Below are positions 42,871 through 52,193 of a stretch of 64,000 nucleotides of DNA, one piece after another. The position numbers and the translations under genes are program-made. The stretch's first letter is position 1; the number at the start of each line of letters is the position of its first letter. Source of the DNA: Bacillota bacterium (GTDB taxonomy: Bacteria; Bacillota; Ch66; Ch109); NCBI GenBank assembly GCA_013178275.1, contig JABLWZ010000003.1, positions 124,001 to 188,000 on the forward strand. Direction: 5' to 3'. A model generated the notes under the pieces. The model was not told the DNA's origin. It ran no database searches and was given only the letters and a program-made list of their open reading frames with translations.

Positions 42871-43370
42871 TATCTCCATCGCTCTTTGAAAAATGTCGGC
42901 CTAAGCCGTCCATATCCAGCAGCTCAAATACGTTAGCCGTTCAGCCGCAAAAACGGAAAGCGACATTGGCTGGCACGCGGAGACTGCCTGCGGATCGGTT
43001 GGGGCGATCCGTCAAAACGATGGCATCGAAGGTGACGAGCGAGAAATGCCCGGCCATAAAACAGTCTGTGGTGGACTGTATCGCCAAGACCTGAACGGCC
43101 TATCATGATACTCCCGCACAGTCGAGGTTGAGTCCCAGAGTGCGGCCCGTCCGCTGAGGGGGGAGGTGGAATTCCTGTGATATTCGCTGACCATGGATAG
43201 TTTGTGCTGCTGCCATTGGCGCTTGGGGAGCAGCGGCGAATTAAGCGCAGGGAACGAAGATGAAGAACAAGCGCGACCGCTTTGATATCAGAAACTATGC
43301 AGCGGAGCTTCCTATGCTCCGCTGCATCCTTCTGGGATTAAAACAGAAATTTCAGGGAGGTGCAGGAACG
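42871..43370 (+). ncRNA. 500-bp structured noncoding leader of the recombinase genes
   Basis: No supported gene between the terminator and the first recombinase start. The stretch is GC-rich, full of short inverted segments, and includes a perfect 10-bp hairpin GCAGCGGAGC/GCTCCGCTGC (43299-43308 and 43316-43325, 7-nt loop TTCCTAT) just before the GGGAGGTGCAGG ribosome site. An open frame begins at 43260, but its N-terminal part covers this hairpin and shows no homology. An RNA or recombination-site role is inferred. Confidence 0.4.
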
Positions 43371-43760
43371 ATGGAAAACCAGAAAAGGGCATGGATTTAC
43401 TGCCGCGTCAACGCACTGGAGGACGATCGTGGCCGTCTCAAAGGGCAGAAAAAAGAACTTTCGGACTATGCCGAACAGATGGGATTTGAGGTAGCCGGAG
43501 CCTCGCAGGATACCGGCAGCGGCCTGTGCTTGGACAGTAGCGGCTTGTCTGAAGTAACTGATGCCGCGGCAGCCGGAAAAATGGATGTGCTGCTCGTCGT
43601 TAATACCTCACGCCTCGGCAGGAACGCCATGAAAACAATGGACTTTATCCGCCGGCTTAACCAGCAGGGCATCAGGGTCTACTCTCCTTTGGAGGGCGAT
43701 ATCACAGCGAAAACGCATTACGAAATCTATTCTCATATCATCAACACGCTGGAATTATAA
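43371..43760 (+). CDS. Small resolvase-domain protein
   Basis: A 129-aa serine-recombinase catalytic-fold protein: AWIYCRVNALEDDRGRLKGQKK has the RV turn but Asn-Ala where active enzymes have Ser (YxRVSxxxQ), so the catalytic serine is missing; DVLLVVNTSRLGRNAMKTMDFI matches the conserved Arg motif. It ends after this domain with no DNA-binding region. It may be a regulatory partner of the large recombinases. ATG 43371 follows GGGAGGTGCAGGAACG. Confidence 0.7.
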   Translation: MENQKRAWIYCRVNALEDDRGRLKGQKKELSDYAEQMGFEVAGASQDTGSGLCLDSSGLSEVTDAAAAGKMDVLLVVNTSRLGRNAMKTMDFIRRLNQQGIRVYSPLEGDITAKTHYEIYSHIINTLEL

Positions 43761-43773
43761 GGGGAGAAAAACC

Positions 43774-43929
43774 ATGTTACAGGCGCAGATAGCCAATGAA
43801 GTGAAGTATAGAATGGCCTTGGCATTTTTAAAAAAGCTCCTGGGACAAGGGCTGATCACCGATGGGGAATTTGAGATTGCCGACCGGTATAACGCCGAAA
43901 AATACAAGCCTTTGTGCAAGGCGATTTAG
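43774..43929 (+). CDS. Small SHOCT-like protein of the recombinase module
   Basis: A 51-aa protein (MLQAQIANEVKYRMALAFL, then LLGQGLITDGEFEIADRYNAEKY) with AAGGGGAGAAAAACC before ATG. The LxxxGLITxxEFxxA pattern is the SHOCT short oligomerisation motif. Proteins like this recur between recombinase genes on clostridial elements; role unknown. Confidence 0.7.
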   Translation: MLQAQIANEVKYRMALAFLKKLLGQGLITDGEFEIADRYNAEKYKPLCKAI

Positions 43930-44006
43930 CGCATATATTGCTTGCTATGTGCCGGCTTGTGTGGTAGTGTCTGTGGTTGAATAACCAAGGAAAGGAGTGA
44001 GCTTTT

Positions 44007-45551
44007 ATAGCGGAAGTCAAGGTTATCAATCCCATCGCCTCCCCCGAAACAAATAAGCTGCGGGTATGCGCCTATGCCAGGGTCAGCAGCGATTCCGAGG
44101 ATCAGCTAAACTCCTTTATCGCCCAGGTTAAGCACTACACGGAGCTGATCAACGGCAGCGACGAATGGGAGTTAGTGGACGTCTATGAGGACGAGGGACT
44201 GACCGGCACCCGTGCTGACAAGCGGGAGGATTTCCAAAGGATGCTGAAGGATTGCCGAAAGGGGAAGATCGACCGGATACTAACCAAATCCATCTCCCGA
44301 TTCGCCAGAAACACAAAGGACTGCCTTCAAACCCTGCGGGAGTTGAAAGCTCTCGGCGTGGAGGTGGAGTTTGAAAAAGAGCAGATCAACACCGGCAAAA
44401 TCACCAGCGAGATGATGGTCAGTTTTTTCAGCTCGGCGGCCCAGGAGGAATCCGTCTCCATCTCCAGCAACATGAGACTGGGATGCCGGATGCGCATGCG
44501 TAAAGGCACATACATCAACCCCTCCGCACCATTCGGTTACCAGCTTGTGGACAGGAATTTAATCATCCGCGAGGACGAAGCCAAGGTGGTCAGAAGAATC
44601 TTTGAGAGCTACCTGGCGGGAAAAGGCATCGACAAAATCGCCGACGAGCTGTCGGAGGAAAAAATCCCCAAAAAGCACGGCGGCACCAGATGGCATTATG
44701 ATGGAGTGGCTTACATCCTGACCAACGAGCGGTACATCGGCGATACCCTGCTGCAGAAGAAATTCACCACAGACACCCTACCCTTTAAATTAATAATAAA
44801 CAAAGGGCAAAAAGATCGGTATTACATCCACAACTCCCATGAACCCATTATCAGCCGGTCTGATTTCGAGCAGGCAAAACTGCTGCTGGAAAAGAGAAAC
44901 CGCATTCACTACCAGCAGAAACCACCGCAGCAATATCCACTAAGCCGCAAAATCCGATGCGGCGGGTGCGGCTACAGCTTCAAGCGAAAGGTATGCAGCG
45001 GCAAAACCTATTGGGTCTGCCGCAGCCACGACCAAGGGAAAGACCGATGCGGAATCAAGCAGATCGAGGAACCGGAATTTTATAAGGCATTCGTAAGGAT
45101 GTACAACAAGCTCAAGCCAAACTGCCGATATATCCTGAATCCCCTCCTCGACCAGCTGCTGGCCCTGAAATCCCGAAGCACCATGAGCAGCATCAAAGTC
45201 AGTGGAATCAACAAAGAAATCGCCGAGCTTACCGATCAGAACCTGATACTCAATAGACTGAGGTCGAAAGGGTATATGGGTTCTGACATTTTTATGGAGC
45301 AAACCAACGAAATCAACCAGAAAATCAACAACCTGCGCTCACTGCGCAGAAAGCTGCTGGGACAGGATGAGGACGACAAGACCATTGCCGCCGTGAAAGA
45401 CCTTATCGCCGTCATCGAGGACGGACCTCCTGCCCTGGCGGACCTGGACGAGCCGCTCTTTAATAGCATCGTGGATACCATCACGGTGGAATCCCAGGAC
45501 AAAATTAGATTCCGGCTGACCGGCGGCCTGGAACTGAACGAGCCGATCTAA
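44007..45551 (+). CDS. Large serine recombinase 1, apparent ATA start
   Basis: A ~514-aa large serine recombinase. N-terminal catalytic domain: LRVCAYARVSSDSEDQLNSF (catalytic Ser in RVSS), DEGLTGTRADKREDFQRML, TKSISRFARNTKDCLQTLR; recombinase domain GYQLVDRNLIIREDEAKVVR; zinc ribbon CGGCGYSFKRKVC; C-terminal coiled coil. Homology begins AEVKVINPIASPE, directly behind AAGGAGTGAG, where the only possible start is ATA (44007-44009): a TGA lies 4 codons before it. An ATG-to-ATA change would cut expression unless ATA is used. Starting at GTG 44175 would lose the catalytic serine. Confidence 0.85.
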   Translation: MAEVKVINPIASPETNKLRVCAYARVSSDSEDQLNSFIAQVKHYTELINGSDEWELVDVYEDEGLTGTRADKREDFQRMLKDCRKGKIDRILTKSISRFARNTKDCLQTLRELKALGVEVEFEKEQINTGKITSEMMVSFFSSAAQEESVSISSNMRLGCRMRMRKGTYINPSAPFGYQLVDRNLIIREDEAKVVRRIFESYLAGKGIDKIADELSEEKIPKKHGGTRWHYDGVAYILTNERYIGDTLLQKKFTTDTLPFKLIINKGQKDRYYIHNSHEPIISRSDFEQAKLLLEKRNRIHYQQKPPQQYPLSRKIRCGGCGYSFKRKVCSGKTYWVCRSHDQGKDRCGIKQIEEPEFYKAFVRMYNKLKPNCRYILNPLLDQLLALKSRSTMSSIKVSGINKEIAELTDQNLILNRLRSKGYMGSDIFMEQTNEINQKINNLRSLRRKLLGQDEDDKTIAAVKDLIAVIEDGPPALADLDEPLFNSIVDTITVESQDKIRFRLTGGLELNEPI

Positions 45552-45570
45552 AGGAGTGCGAGATAAAACC

Positions 45571-46449
45571 ATGCGGAAACAGAGATATATCCCCTTCGGA
45601 TACAAACTGTGCAATGGAGAAATCACTCTCCATGAACAGGAAGCGGAAGCCGTCCGGATGATTTTTCAAAAGTACCTGCATGAAAGCCTTTCCTATCAAG
45701 CCCTGGCCGACCAGCTGACAGCCAGGGGAATACCTTATCGGGAAAACGCCTCCGTATGGAACAAATCTATGGTCAAGCGGATCTTGGACACTCCTAAATA
45801 CATGGGTGCGGACGATTATCCCCAACTGGTCTCCGAAGCGGAGTTCCGGCAGACCAATGCCATTAAAGCCGTAAAATACACCAGGCAGGCCGTTCCCCCT
45901 TCGCCCCTGGCGGAGGCGATGAAAGGGCGGCTGATCTGCCACGAATGTGGAAGCGGCTACAGCAGAAAGCTGGACAGCCGGTACAGAGAAAAATGGTCGT
46001 GCAAAAACCAAGACTGTAAAACGGAAATCCGCATCACCGACGCCTGGCTTCAAGACGGCTTCACAGCGGTGCTGAACCGAGTGATTGCCCATCCTTCAAA
46101 GCTTGAAGTGGAAAAGGCCTTATCTAGTCTTCACACCCTGGAAGTCACCAAGCTGACCAACGAAATCAACCGGGAATTGTACAAAAAAGATTTAAATGAA
46201 GATTACGTCAAGGCCTTAATCATGGGCTGCGCCGCCGAAAAATACGCCAACTGCACCGAGGGCAATACGCAATACCTGACGGATATACTTAAAAAAGAAT
46301 TTGAAAACCATGACTCTTTAACGGAGTTTGACATAGATCTGTTCACGCGAACCGTGGAAAAGGTGTCCATCGCCAAAGACGGCACTATCCATGTGCGTTT
46401 TATCAACCAAAAAACAATATCTCATCTGAACGATGAGGGAAAGGAGTAA
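45571..46449 (+). CDS. Recombinase 2, lacks catalytic domain
   Basis: A 292-aa protein that begins at the recombinase DNA-binding domain (IPFGYKLCNGEITLHEQEAEAV, NKSMVKRILDTPKYMGAD), followed by the zinc ribbon (LICHECGSGYSRKL, CKNQDCKTEIRI) and a helical end. The N-terminal resolvase domain with the catalytic serine is absent. The protein can bind DNA but not cleave it, so it may be a directionality or assembly partner of recombinases 1 and 3. It is 19 bp after recombinase 1 and 3 bp before recombinase 3. Confidence 0.85.
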   Translation: MRKQRYIPFGYKLCNGEITLHEQEAEAVRMIFQKYLHESLSYQALADQLTARGIPYRENASVWNKSMVKRILDTPKYMGADDYPQLVSEAEFRQTNAIKAVKYTRQAVPPSPLAEAMKGRLICHECGSGYSRKLDSRYREKWSCKNQDCKTEIRITDAWLQDGFTAVLNRVIAHPSKLEVEKALSSLHTLEVTKLTNEINRELYKKDLNEDYVKALIMGCAAEKYANCTEGNTQYLTDILKKEFENHDSLTEFDIDLFTRTVEKVSIAKDGTIHVRFINQKTISHLNDEGKE

Positions 46450-46452
46450 AGC

Positions 46453-48075
46453 ATGCTGGCAGAAAAAACGGTAACGGTGATTCCCGCTAATCCCACGGTG
46501 GCGGCGGCAATGAACAAAACCAGGCAGTTAAGGGTCGCCGCTTACTGCCGGGTCAGCACCGACCAGGAAGAACAGCAGTCCAGCTACCAGGCGCAGATTG
46601 ATTACTACACCGACAAGATTGCCCAAAATCCAGAGTGGAAGCTGGCTGGGATTTTCGCCGACGAAGGCATCACCGGAGTCAGCGCCAGGAAACGGACCGA
46701 ATTTATCAAGCTCATGAATCTGTGCGAAAAAGGCAAAATCGATCTGGTGCTGACCAAGTCCATCTCGAGGTTTTCTCGCAACACCCTGGACTGCCTCACC
46801 TATATTCGCATGCTCAAAGAGCGCGGCATCCCCATTATCTTCGAAAAAGAAGGCATCAATACCATGCATATGGCCAGCGAGATGAGCATCAGCATGCTGA
46901 GCAGCTTTGCCCAGGCCGAAAGCGAATCTATCAGCCACAACGTGACCTGGGGTAAGCGAAAGAGTTTCAAAAGCGGCAAAGTCTCCTTTCAATACAAAAG
47001 AATCCTGGGCTATGAAGAGGGAGAGAACGGTGAACCCCGCGTCAACCCGGAGGAAGCTGAAATCGTCAAATACATATTCAGTCAATATCTCAACGGCCAT
47101 AGCGTCGATAAAATTAAAAAGGAACTTGAGCAAGATGGTGTCATGTCTCCCACCGGCAAGCCGATCTGGTCGCCGACAGCCATAAGAAACATAATCAGAA
47201 ACGAGAAGTACATCGGCGACGCTCTCCTGCAGAAGACCTATGTGGCGGATTTCCTGACCAAAAAGGTCAAGAAAAACAACGGCGAGCTGCCCCAGTATTA
47301 TGTGACCGGCAACCATGAGGCCATTATTTCCAAGGAATTGTTCAATCGAGTTCAGGAAGAGATGGCCAGGCGCAGCAATAAGAGAAAGGTATCGGAGAAA
47401 AACGCGATCACCGAGCATGGCAAATACAGCAGCAAATACGCGCTGACCGAGCTGCTGATCTGCGGTCGGTGCGCAACCGCCTACCGGCGGGTCACTTGGG
47501 CCAGGAACGGCAGCAAGAAAATCGTGTGGCGCTGCGTCAACCGGCTGGACTACGGCAAAAAGTACTGCAAGGATTCTCCCAGCGTAGAGGAATACAAACT
47601 GCAGGATGCCATCATGAGGGCCATCACCCTGATGGGAGAAGCTAAAGACGAATTTGTGGGAACTTTAAAGGATAGCCTTTGCCTGGCCCTGACCGGTAAG
47701 GCCGATCAGGTAGACACCTACACCATTAAAAAGCGGATCGACGAGTTAAACGCAGTAATGCTCGACCTGGTGCAGGTCAGTGTTAAATCCAACGCCAGCG
47801 CCGATTACTTCGACGATAAATTCAAAGAGATATCCGATGAGATCAAAGAGCTGCAGGAAACTCTTAAAAAGCATGAGCAGCGGCAGATGCTCGCACAAAA
47901 CAACAATTCAAGAATGGTCGAGATCTTCAAAATCCTTGATAATGAGGATTTCTTTCTCACCGAATATGACGACATCCTGGTCAGGCAGCTCATAGAAAAC
48001 GTAAAGGTCATTTCCGAGACTAAAATACAGGTCACCTTCAAAGGTGGCTTTGAGATAGAACAGGAACTGCGATGA
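46453..48075 (+). CDS. Large serine recombinase 3
   Basis: A 540-aa complete large serine recombinase: catalytic domain LRVAAYCRVSTDQEEQQSSY with the active Ser in RVST, DEGITGVSARKRTEFIKLM, TKSISRFSRNTLDCLTYI, then the recombinase domain (NPEEAEIVKYIFSQYLNGHS), zinc ribbon (LLICGRCATAYRR...CVNR) and a long coiled coil near residues 420-480. It is expected to integrate and excise the element by synapsis of att sites. AAAGGAGTAAAGC precedes ATG. Confidence 0.93.
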   Translation: MLAEKTVTVIPANPTVAAAMNKTRQLRVAAYCRVSTDQEEQQSSYQAQIDYYTDKIAQNPEWKLAGIFADEGITGVSARKRTEFIKLMNLCEKGKIDLVLTKSISRFSRNTLDCLTYIRMLKERGIPIIFEKEGINTMHMASEMSISMLSSFAQAESESISHNVTWGKRKSFKSGKVSFQYKRILGYEEGENGEPRVNPEEAEIVKYIFSQYLNGHSVDKIKKELEQDGVMSPTGKPIWSPTAIRNIIRNEKYIGDALLQKTYVADFLTKKVKKNNGELPQYYVTGNHEAIISKELFNRVQEEMARRSNKRKVSEKNAITEHGKYSSKYALTELLICGRCATAYRRVTWARNGSKKIVWRCVNRLDYGKKYCKDSPSVEEYKLQDAIMRAITLMGEAKDEFVGTLKDSLCLALTGKADQVDTYTIKKRIDELNAVMLDLVQVSVKSNASADYFDDKFKEISDEIKELQETLKKHEQRQMLAQNNNSRMVEIFKILDNEDFFLTEYDDILVRQLIENVKVISETKIQVTFKGGFEIEQELR

Positions 48076-48154
48076 GCGCCGCAGAGGTGTTTTTAATCAT
48101 TACTACTAGATGGGGTCATTTTATGACGGCTGGCCGCGGCCAAAGGGTTTTTCG

Positions 48155-48352
48155 CTAAAGTTTGCAAAACATAAGGGAGTAGGAGTTAATCTCTACTCTT
48201 TCTTTTATTGTTGCGACATCATCGTTGATTTTTGAGTCACAGTAATACGCCTCGAAAATTATGTCGGAAGTTGCATCCCTATAGAGAACACATTCAGTGT
48301 AGAACTGCTTACCGTAACTGTTGGCTGTTTTCTGTATCGTCAAATCAAACAC
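48155..48352 (-). CDS. Small hypothetical ORF or fragment
   Basis: A 65-aa minus-strand frame (FDLTIQKTANSYGKQFYTE, then CVLYRDATSDIIFEAYYCDSK) with plausible protein composition, but no clear ribosome site and no recognised family. It sits in the ~600-bp gap between recombinase 3 and the defence operon, next to another gene remnant, so it may be a degraded fragment. Confidence 0.3.
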   Translation of the reverse strand: MFDLTIQKTANSYGKQFYTECVLYRDATSDIIFEAYYCDSKINDDVATIKERVEINSYSLMFCKL

Positions 48353-48390
48353 AAGGCTGCATTCGTCGATGTGGTGCCTGGATAAGCTGA

Positions 48391-48513
48391 ATGGTTGCCC
48401 GGCAAGAAAAGGACGGCATCAGTTATTGGCTGGGCTTTGATAAGGCAACGGGCAATTGCGTCGGACAGTTCGGATTGCTGAAAAACAATGACAGATTATC
48501 TACCATCTATTGA
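48391..48513 (+). pseudogene. Short fragment resembling a GNAT acetyltransferase
   Basis: Forty codons from ATG 48391: QEKDGISYWLGFDKATGNCV, then GQFGLLKNNDRLSTIY and a stop. The W-x-G-x-D-x-x-T-G-x-x-x-G-Q-x-G-L pattern is the central strand pair of GNAT acetyltransferases. Both ends of the gene are absent. Weak evidence. Confidence 0.3.
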
Positions 48514-48685
48514 TAAACTTCGGTTTGTCAGTAGGTTGGTTTCTGTTTTGCCCCAAAGTGCTTGAAGCAAGTAGTTTTAATTGAGAATATAGCTTAAAAT
48601 TGATTAAATTGGTAAAATAAAAGAAACCTTATAACTAGACCGCCGGATAAGGCAAGAATATGATCGGAAGTGAGGTAATGAGCCT

Positions 48686-51600
48686 ATGGCTCGACTTGAA
48701 GATATAACCGTTGGGGCAAGTGTAGTCGGCATCGCGGGAAGCGCTCCAGTGAATGTCGTCGCGGTCAAATGGCACGGCAACTCCGTCTTGGAGATTACCT
48801 TCAAGGATGCTCGCGGACAGCTTGCCAGCCAGCTTCTATACCGGGAGGACGAGGAGCGGCTCGATGTTGGGGACAACAGCCTGCCGTGGAGTTTTGATGC
48901 GGACGCGAACCTGCTCCGCCTGGCGTCGGAAGCCTACCGTATCAATCTCGCCCATATCTTCGACCCGTACCTCGCGGTGCATACCTCCGAAATCGAGCCG
49001 CTGCCCCACCAGATTTCGGCGGTCTATCAGGAAATGCTCTCGCGGCTGCCGCTCCGCTATATACTGGCGGATGACCCCGGCGCGGGCAAAACTATAATGA
49101 CCGGCTTGTTCCTGAAGGAACTGCTCGTGCGCGGCGACCTGAAACGCTGCATGATTGTTTCGCCGGGCAACTTGGCGGAGCAGTGGCAGGACGAACTCTA
49201 CCGCAAGCTCAACCTGCGGTTTGAGATTTTGACGAATGACCGCATAGAATCAGCGGTTACGGGGAACGTGTTCACGGAGGCGAATCGGTGCATCGTCCGT
49301 CTGGACAAGCTGTCCCGCAACGAGAAGATACAGGAAAAACTGCGCGTCACCGACTGGGACTTGATTGTCTGCGACGAAGCACACAAGATGTCCGCCACCG
49401 TCTGGGGCGGTGAAATCAAATACACCAAGCGGTTTCAGCTTGGGCGGCTGCTTTCGTCCATCACGAGGCACTTCCTGCTGTTGACCGCGACGCCGCACAA
49501 CGGAAAAGAGGAGGACTTTCAACTCTTTATGTCGCTTATCGATCAAGACCGGTTCGAGGGAGTGGTGAGAAGCGGCAATCAAGCCGTGGACGTGTCGGAC
49601 GTGATGCGGCGGCTGGTAAAAGAGGACTTGCTGAAGTTCGACGGTACCCCATTGTTCCCAGAACGCAGGGCTTATACGGTCAACTACGACCTCTCGCCCT
49701 TGGAGGCGAAGCTATACACCGCCGTCACCGACTATGTACAGGACGAATTCAACCGAGCCGACAACCTGAACCACGAGCGAAAGACGACGGTCGGCTTCGC
49801 GCTGACGATTTTGCAGCGCCGCCTTGCTTCCTCACCGGAAGCGATATACCAGTCCTTGAAACGACGTCGCGAGCGTTTGGAGAGCCGCCTCGCGGAGGAA
49901 CGGCTCGGGAAACGCTCGTCTGATTATACAGTACCCGACTATGACGACTATGACGACGACGATATGTCGTCGGCGGAACTGGAGGACACCGAAGAGAAGG
50001 TCGTAGACCAGGCCTCTGCCGCCCAGACCATTGCTGAGCTGGAAGCGGAAATCACCACGCTGAAAAAACTGGAGCGGATGGCGAACGATGTCCGTCAGAG
50101 CGGTGAAGACCGCAAGTGGGACGAACTTTCCAAACTGCTTCAAGACAACGACAATATGTTCAGCGGCGATGGTCTGCGCAAGAAGCTGATTATCTTCACC
50201 GAACACCGCGACACGCTCCGCTACCTAACCGACAAAACCCGCTCCCTGCTCGGCAGCGAGGAAGCGGTCGTGACCATTCACGGCAGTATGCTCCGCGACG
50301 AGCGGCGAAAGGTCGAGGAAGTGTTCAAGCAGGACAAGGAAGTGCGCATCCTCGTCGCCACCGACGCGGCGGGCGAAGGTATCAACCTGCAACGGGCGCA
50401 CTTGATGGTCAACTACGACCTGCCGTGGAACCCGAATCGACTTGAACAGCGTTTCGGGCGTATCCACCGCATCGGGCAGACAGAGGTCTGCCACTTGTGG
50501 AACCTTGTAAGCCGTGAGACCCGCGAGGGTATGGTGTTCCAGCGGCTCTTTGAGAAACTGGAGCAGGAGCGTGAAGCCCTCAAAGGCAAGGTCTTTGACG
50601 TTCTCGGAAAGGTCACGTTCGAGAACAAGCCGCTGCGCGATTTGCTCATTGAGGCTATCCGCTACGGCAACGACCCCGCCGTGCGCGACCGGTTGAATCA
50701 GGTCGTTGACCACTCGCTGAACCGCGAGGAACTGCAAAAATTGCTTGACGAAAACGCCTTGACCGAAGACACGATGGACGTGCATCGGGTGATGGCAATC
50801 CGTGAGGATATGGAGCGGATGGAGGCCCACAAACTCCAGCCCCACTTTATCGAGACGTTCTTTATAGAGGCGTTTCAGAGCGTTGGCGGCAAAATCCGCC
50901 CGCGTGAAAAGGGACGCTACGAGATAACCTCCGTGCCGTTTGCTGTTCGCAACCGCGATATGCAGATCGGATTCGGGGAGCCGGTACTTTTACGGTACGA
51001 GCGGGTTTGCTTCGATAAGCCTAATTGCAATGTGCAAGGGCTTGTTCCTGCCGCGATTATCGCCCCCGGACATCCACTGTTGGAAGCGACCATTGACCTT
51101 GTGCGGGAACGAAACGTTGACGTATTGAAACGAGGCGCGGTGTTTATTGATGACAATGACTTCGGCACGGAAGCCCGCCTGCTGTTCTATATAGAGGACT
51201 CCGTGCAGGATGGTGTTATCCTGCCGAGCGGGAGTAAGCGCGTTATCTCCAAGCACATTCACTTTGTAGAAATCAAGGAGGACGGCACGGCGGCAAACGC
51301 TGGATACGCGCCGTACCTTGACTACCGTGCTGCAGACGAGAGCGAGCAAGCCGCCGTCCGCTCGTTCCTCACAAGCCAGCGGTGGCTGCAAGCGAACGTG
51401 GAGGACATCGCGGTAGGATATGCCATTGGCGAGATAATTCCCGCCCACGTCAGGGAAGTCAAGGAGCGCAAGACAAAACTCATCGACAAGACCGTGAAAG
51501 CCGTCAAGGAGCGACTGACCGCTGAGATACAGTATTGGGATTTCCGCTCCGCAGATCTGAAGCAGAAAGAGGCATCGGGCAAGTCCAACGCTAGACTGAA

Positions 51601-52189
51601 CTCCCAAATGGCGGCTCGCCGCGCCGAGGAACTGGAAGCCCGGATGCAGAAACGGCTCGCCGAACTGGAGATCGAGAAACTCATATCCGCAATGCCGCCG
51701 GTGGTGGTCGGCGGGGCGATTGTCATCCCTCACGGACTGCTGAATATGTTAATGGGCAGACCCGACACCTTTGCCGCTGATGCGATCCATAAGCGCAAGA
51801 TAGAGCTTGCTGCGATGAAAGCCGTGATGGACATCGAAACCTCCCTAGGCTACATCCCCCGCGACGTGAGCGCGGCGAAAGTCGGCTATGACATTGAATC
51901 GTTCATACCGCAGGACAAGCGCGGTGCGGACGGCGCGACCCTGCGTTTTATCGAGGTGAAAGGCAGAGCGAGCGGAGCAGATACCGTGACTGTCAGCAAG
52001 AACGAAATCCTTACGGCGTTTAACAAGCCAGATGAATATATCTTGGCGATTGTAGAGGTTGACGGCGCGGCTACCAAGACCGCCTACCTGAAACGCCCGT
52101 TCCGCGAACGCCCGGACTTTGCTGCGACTAGCGTGAACTATAGTATTGTTGAGTTGATTAATAGTACAGAAGTTATTTGGAGGAATTAA
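48686..52189 (+). CDS. SNF2/DEAD-type helicase with C-terminal DUF3883
   Basis: A 1167-aa superfamily 2 helicase. Walker A DDPGAGKTIMTG (Lys 135), DEAH box 230-233 (VCDEAHKMSA), TATPHNG motif III, helicase C with VATDAAGEGINLQRA and RFGRIHRIGQ. The middle has an acidic run (DYDDYDDDDMSSAELED). The C-terminus (from ~1040) is DUF3883: SLGYIPRDVSAAKVGYDIES and LRFIEVKGRASG, a PD-(D/E)xK-like pattern. It is the first gene of a helicase-methylase-ATPase defence operon; 4 bp separate it from the next gene. Confidence 0.92.
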   Translation: MARLEDITVGASVVGIAGSAPVNVVAVKWHGNSVLEITFKDARGQLASQLLYREDEERLDVGDNSLPWSFDADANLLRLASEAYRINLAHIFDPYLAVHTSEIEPLPHQISAVYQEMLSRLPLRYILADDPGAGKTIMTGLFLKELLVRGDLKRCMIVSPGNLAEQWQDELYRKLNLRFEILTNDRIESAVTGNVFTEANRCIVRLDKLSRNEKIQEKLRVTDWDLIVCDEAHKMSATVWGGEIKYTKRFQLGRLLSSITRHFLLLTATPHNGKEEDFQLFMSLIDQDRFEGVVRSGNQAVDVSDVMRRLVKEDLLKFDGTPLFPERRAYTVNYDLSPLEAKLYTAVTDYVQDEFNRADNLNHERKTTVGFALTILQRRLASSPEAIYQSLKRRRERLESRLAEERLGKRSSDYTVPDYDDYDDDDMSSAELEDTEEKVVDQASAAQTIAELEAEITTLKKLERMANDVRQSGEDRKWDELSKLLQDNDNMFSGDGLRKKLIIFTEHRDTLRYLTDKTRSLLGSEEAVVTIHGSMLRDERRKVEEVFKQDKEVRILVATDAAGEGINLQRAHLMVNYDLPWNPNRLEQRFGRIHRIGQTEVCHLWNLVSRETREGMVFQRLFEKLEQEREALKGKVFDVLGKVTFENKPLRDLLIEAIRYGNDPAVRDRLNQVVDHSLNREELQKLLDENALTEDTMDVHRVMAIREDMERMEAHKLQPHFIETFFIEAFQSVGGKIRPREKGRYEITSVPFAVRNRDMQIGFGEPVLLRYERVCFDKPNCNVQGLVPAAIIAPGHPLLEATIDLVRERNVDVLKRGAVFIDDNDFGTEARLLFYIEDSVQDGVILPSGSKRVISKHIHFVEIKEDGTAANAGYAPYLDYRAADESEQAAVRSFLTSQRWLQANVEDIAVGYAIGEIIPAHVREVKERKTKLIDKTVKAVKERLTAEIQYWDFRSADLKQKEASGKSNARLNSQMAARRAEELEARMQKRLAELEIEKLISAMPPVVVGGAIVIPHGLLNMLMGRPDTFAADAIHKRKIELAAMKAVMDIETSLGYIPRDVSAAKVGYDIESFIPQDKRGADGATLRFIEVKGRASGADTVTVSKNEILTAFNKPDEYILAIVEVDGAATKTAYLKRPFRERPDFAATSVNYSIVELINSTEVIWRN

Positions 52190-52193
52190 AAGA

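Noticed and set aside
43260..43370. Upstream extension of the small resolvase ORF to ATG 43260
   Set aside because: The extra residues have no homology and cover a perfect 10-bp hairpin, whereas ATG 43371 has a strong ribosome site.
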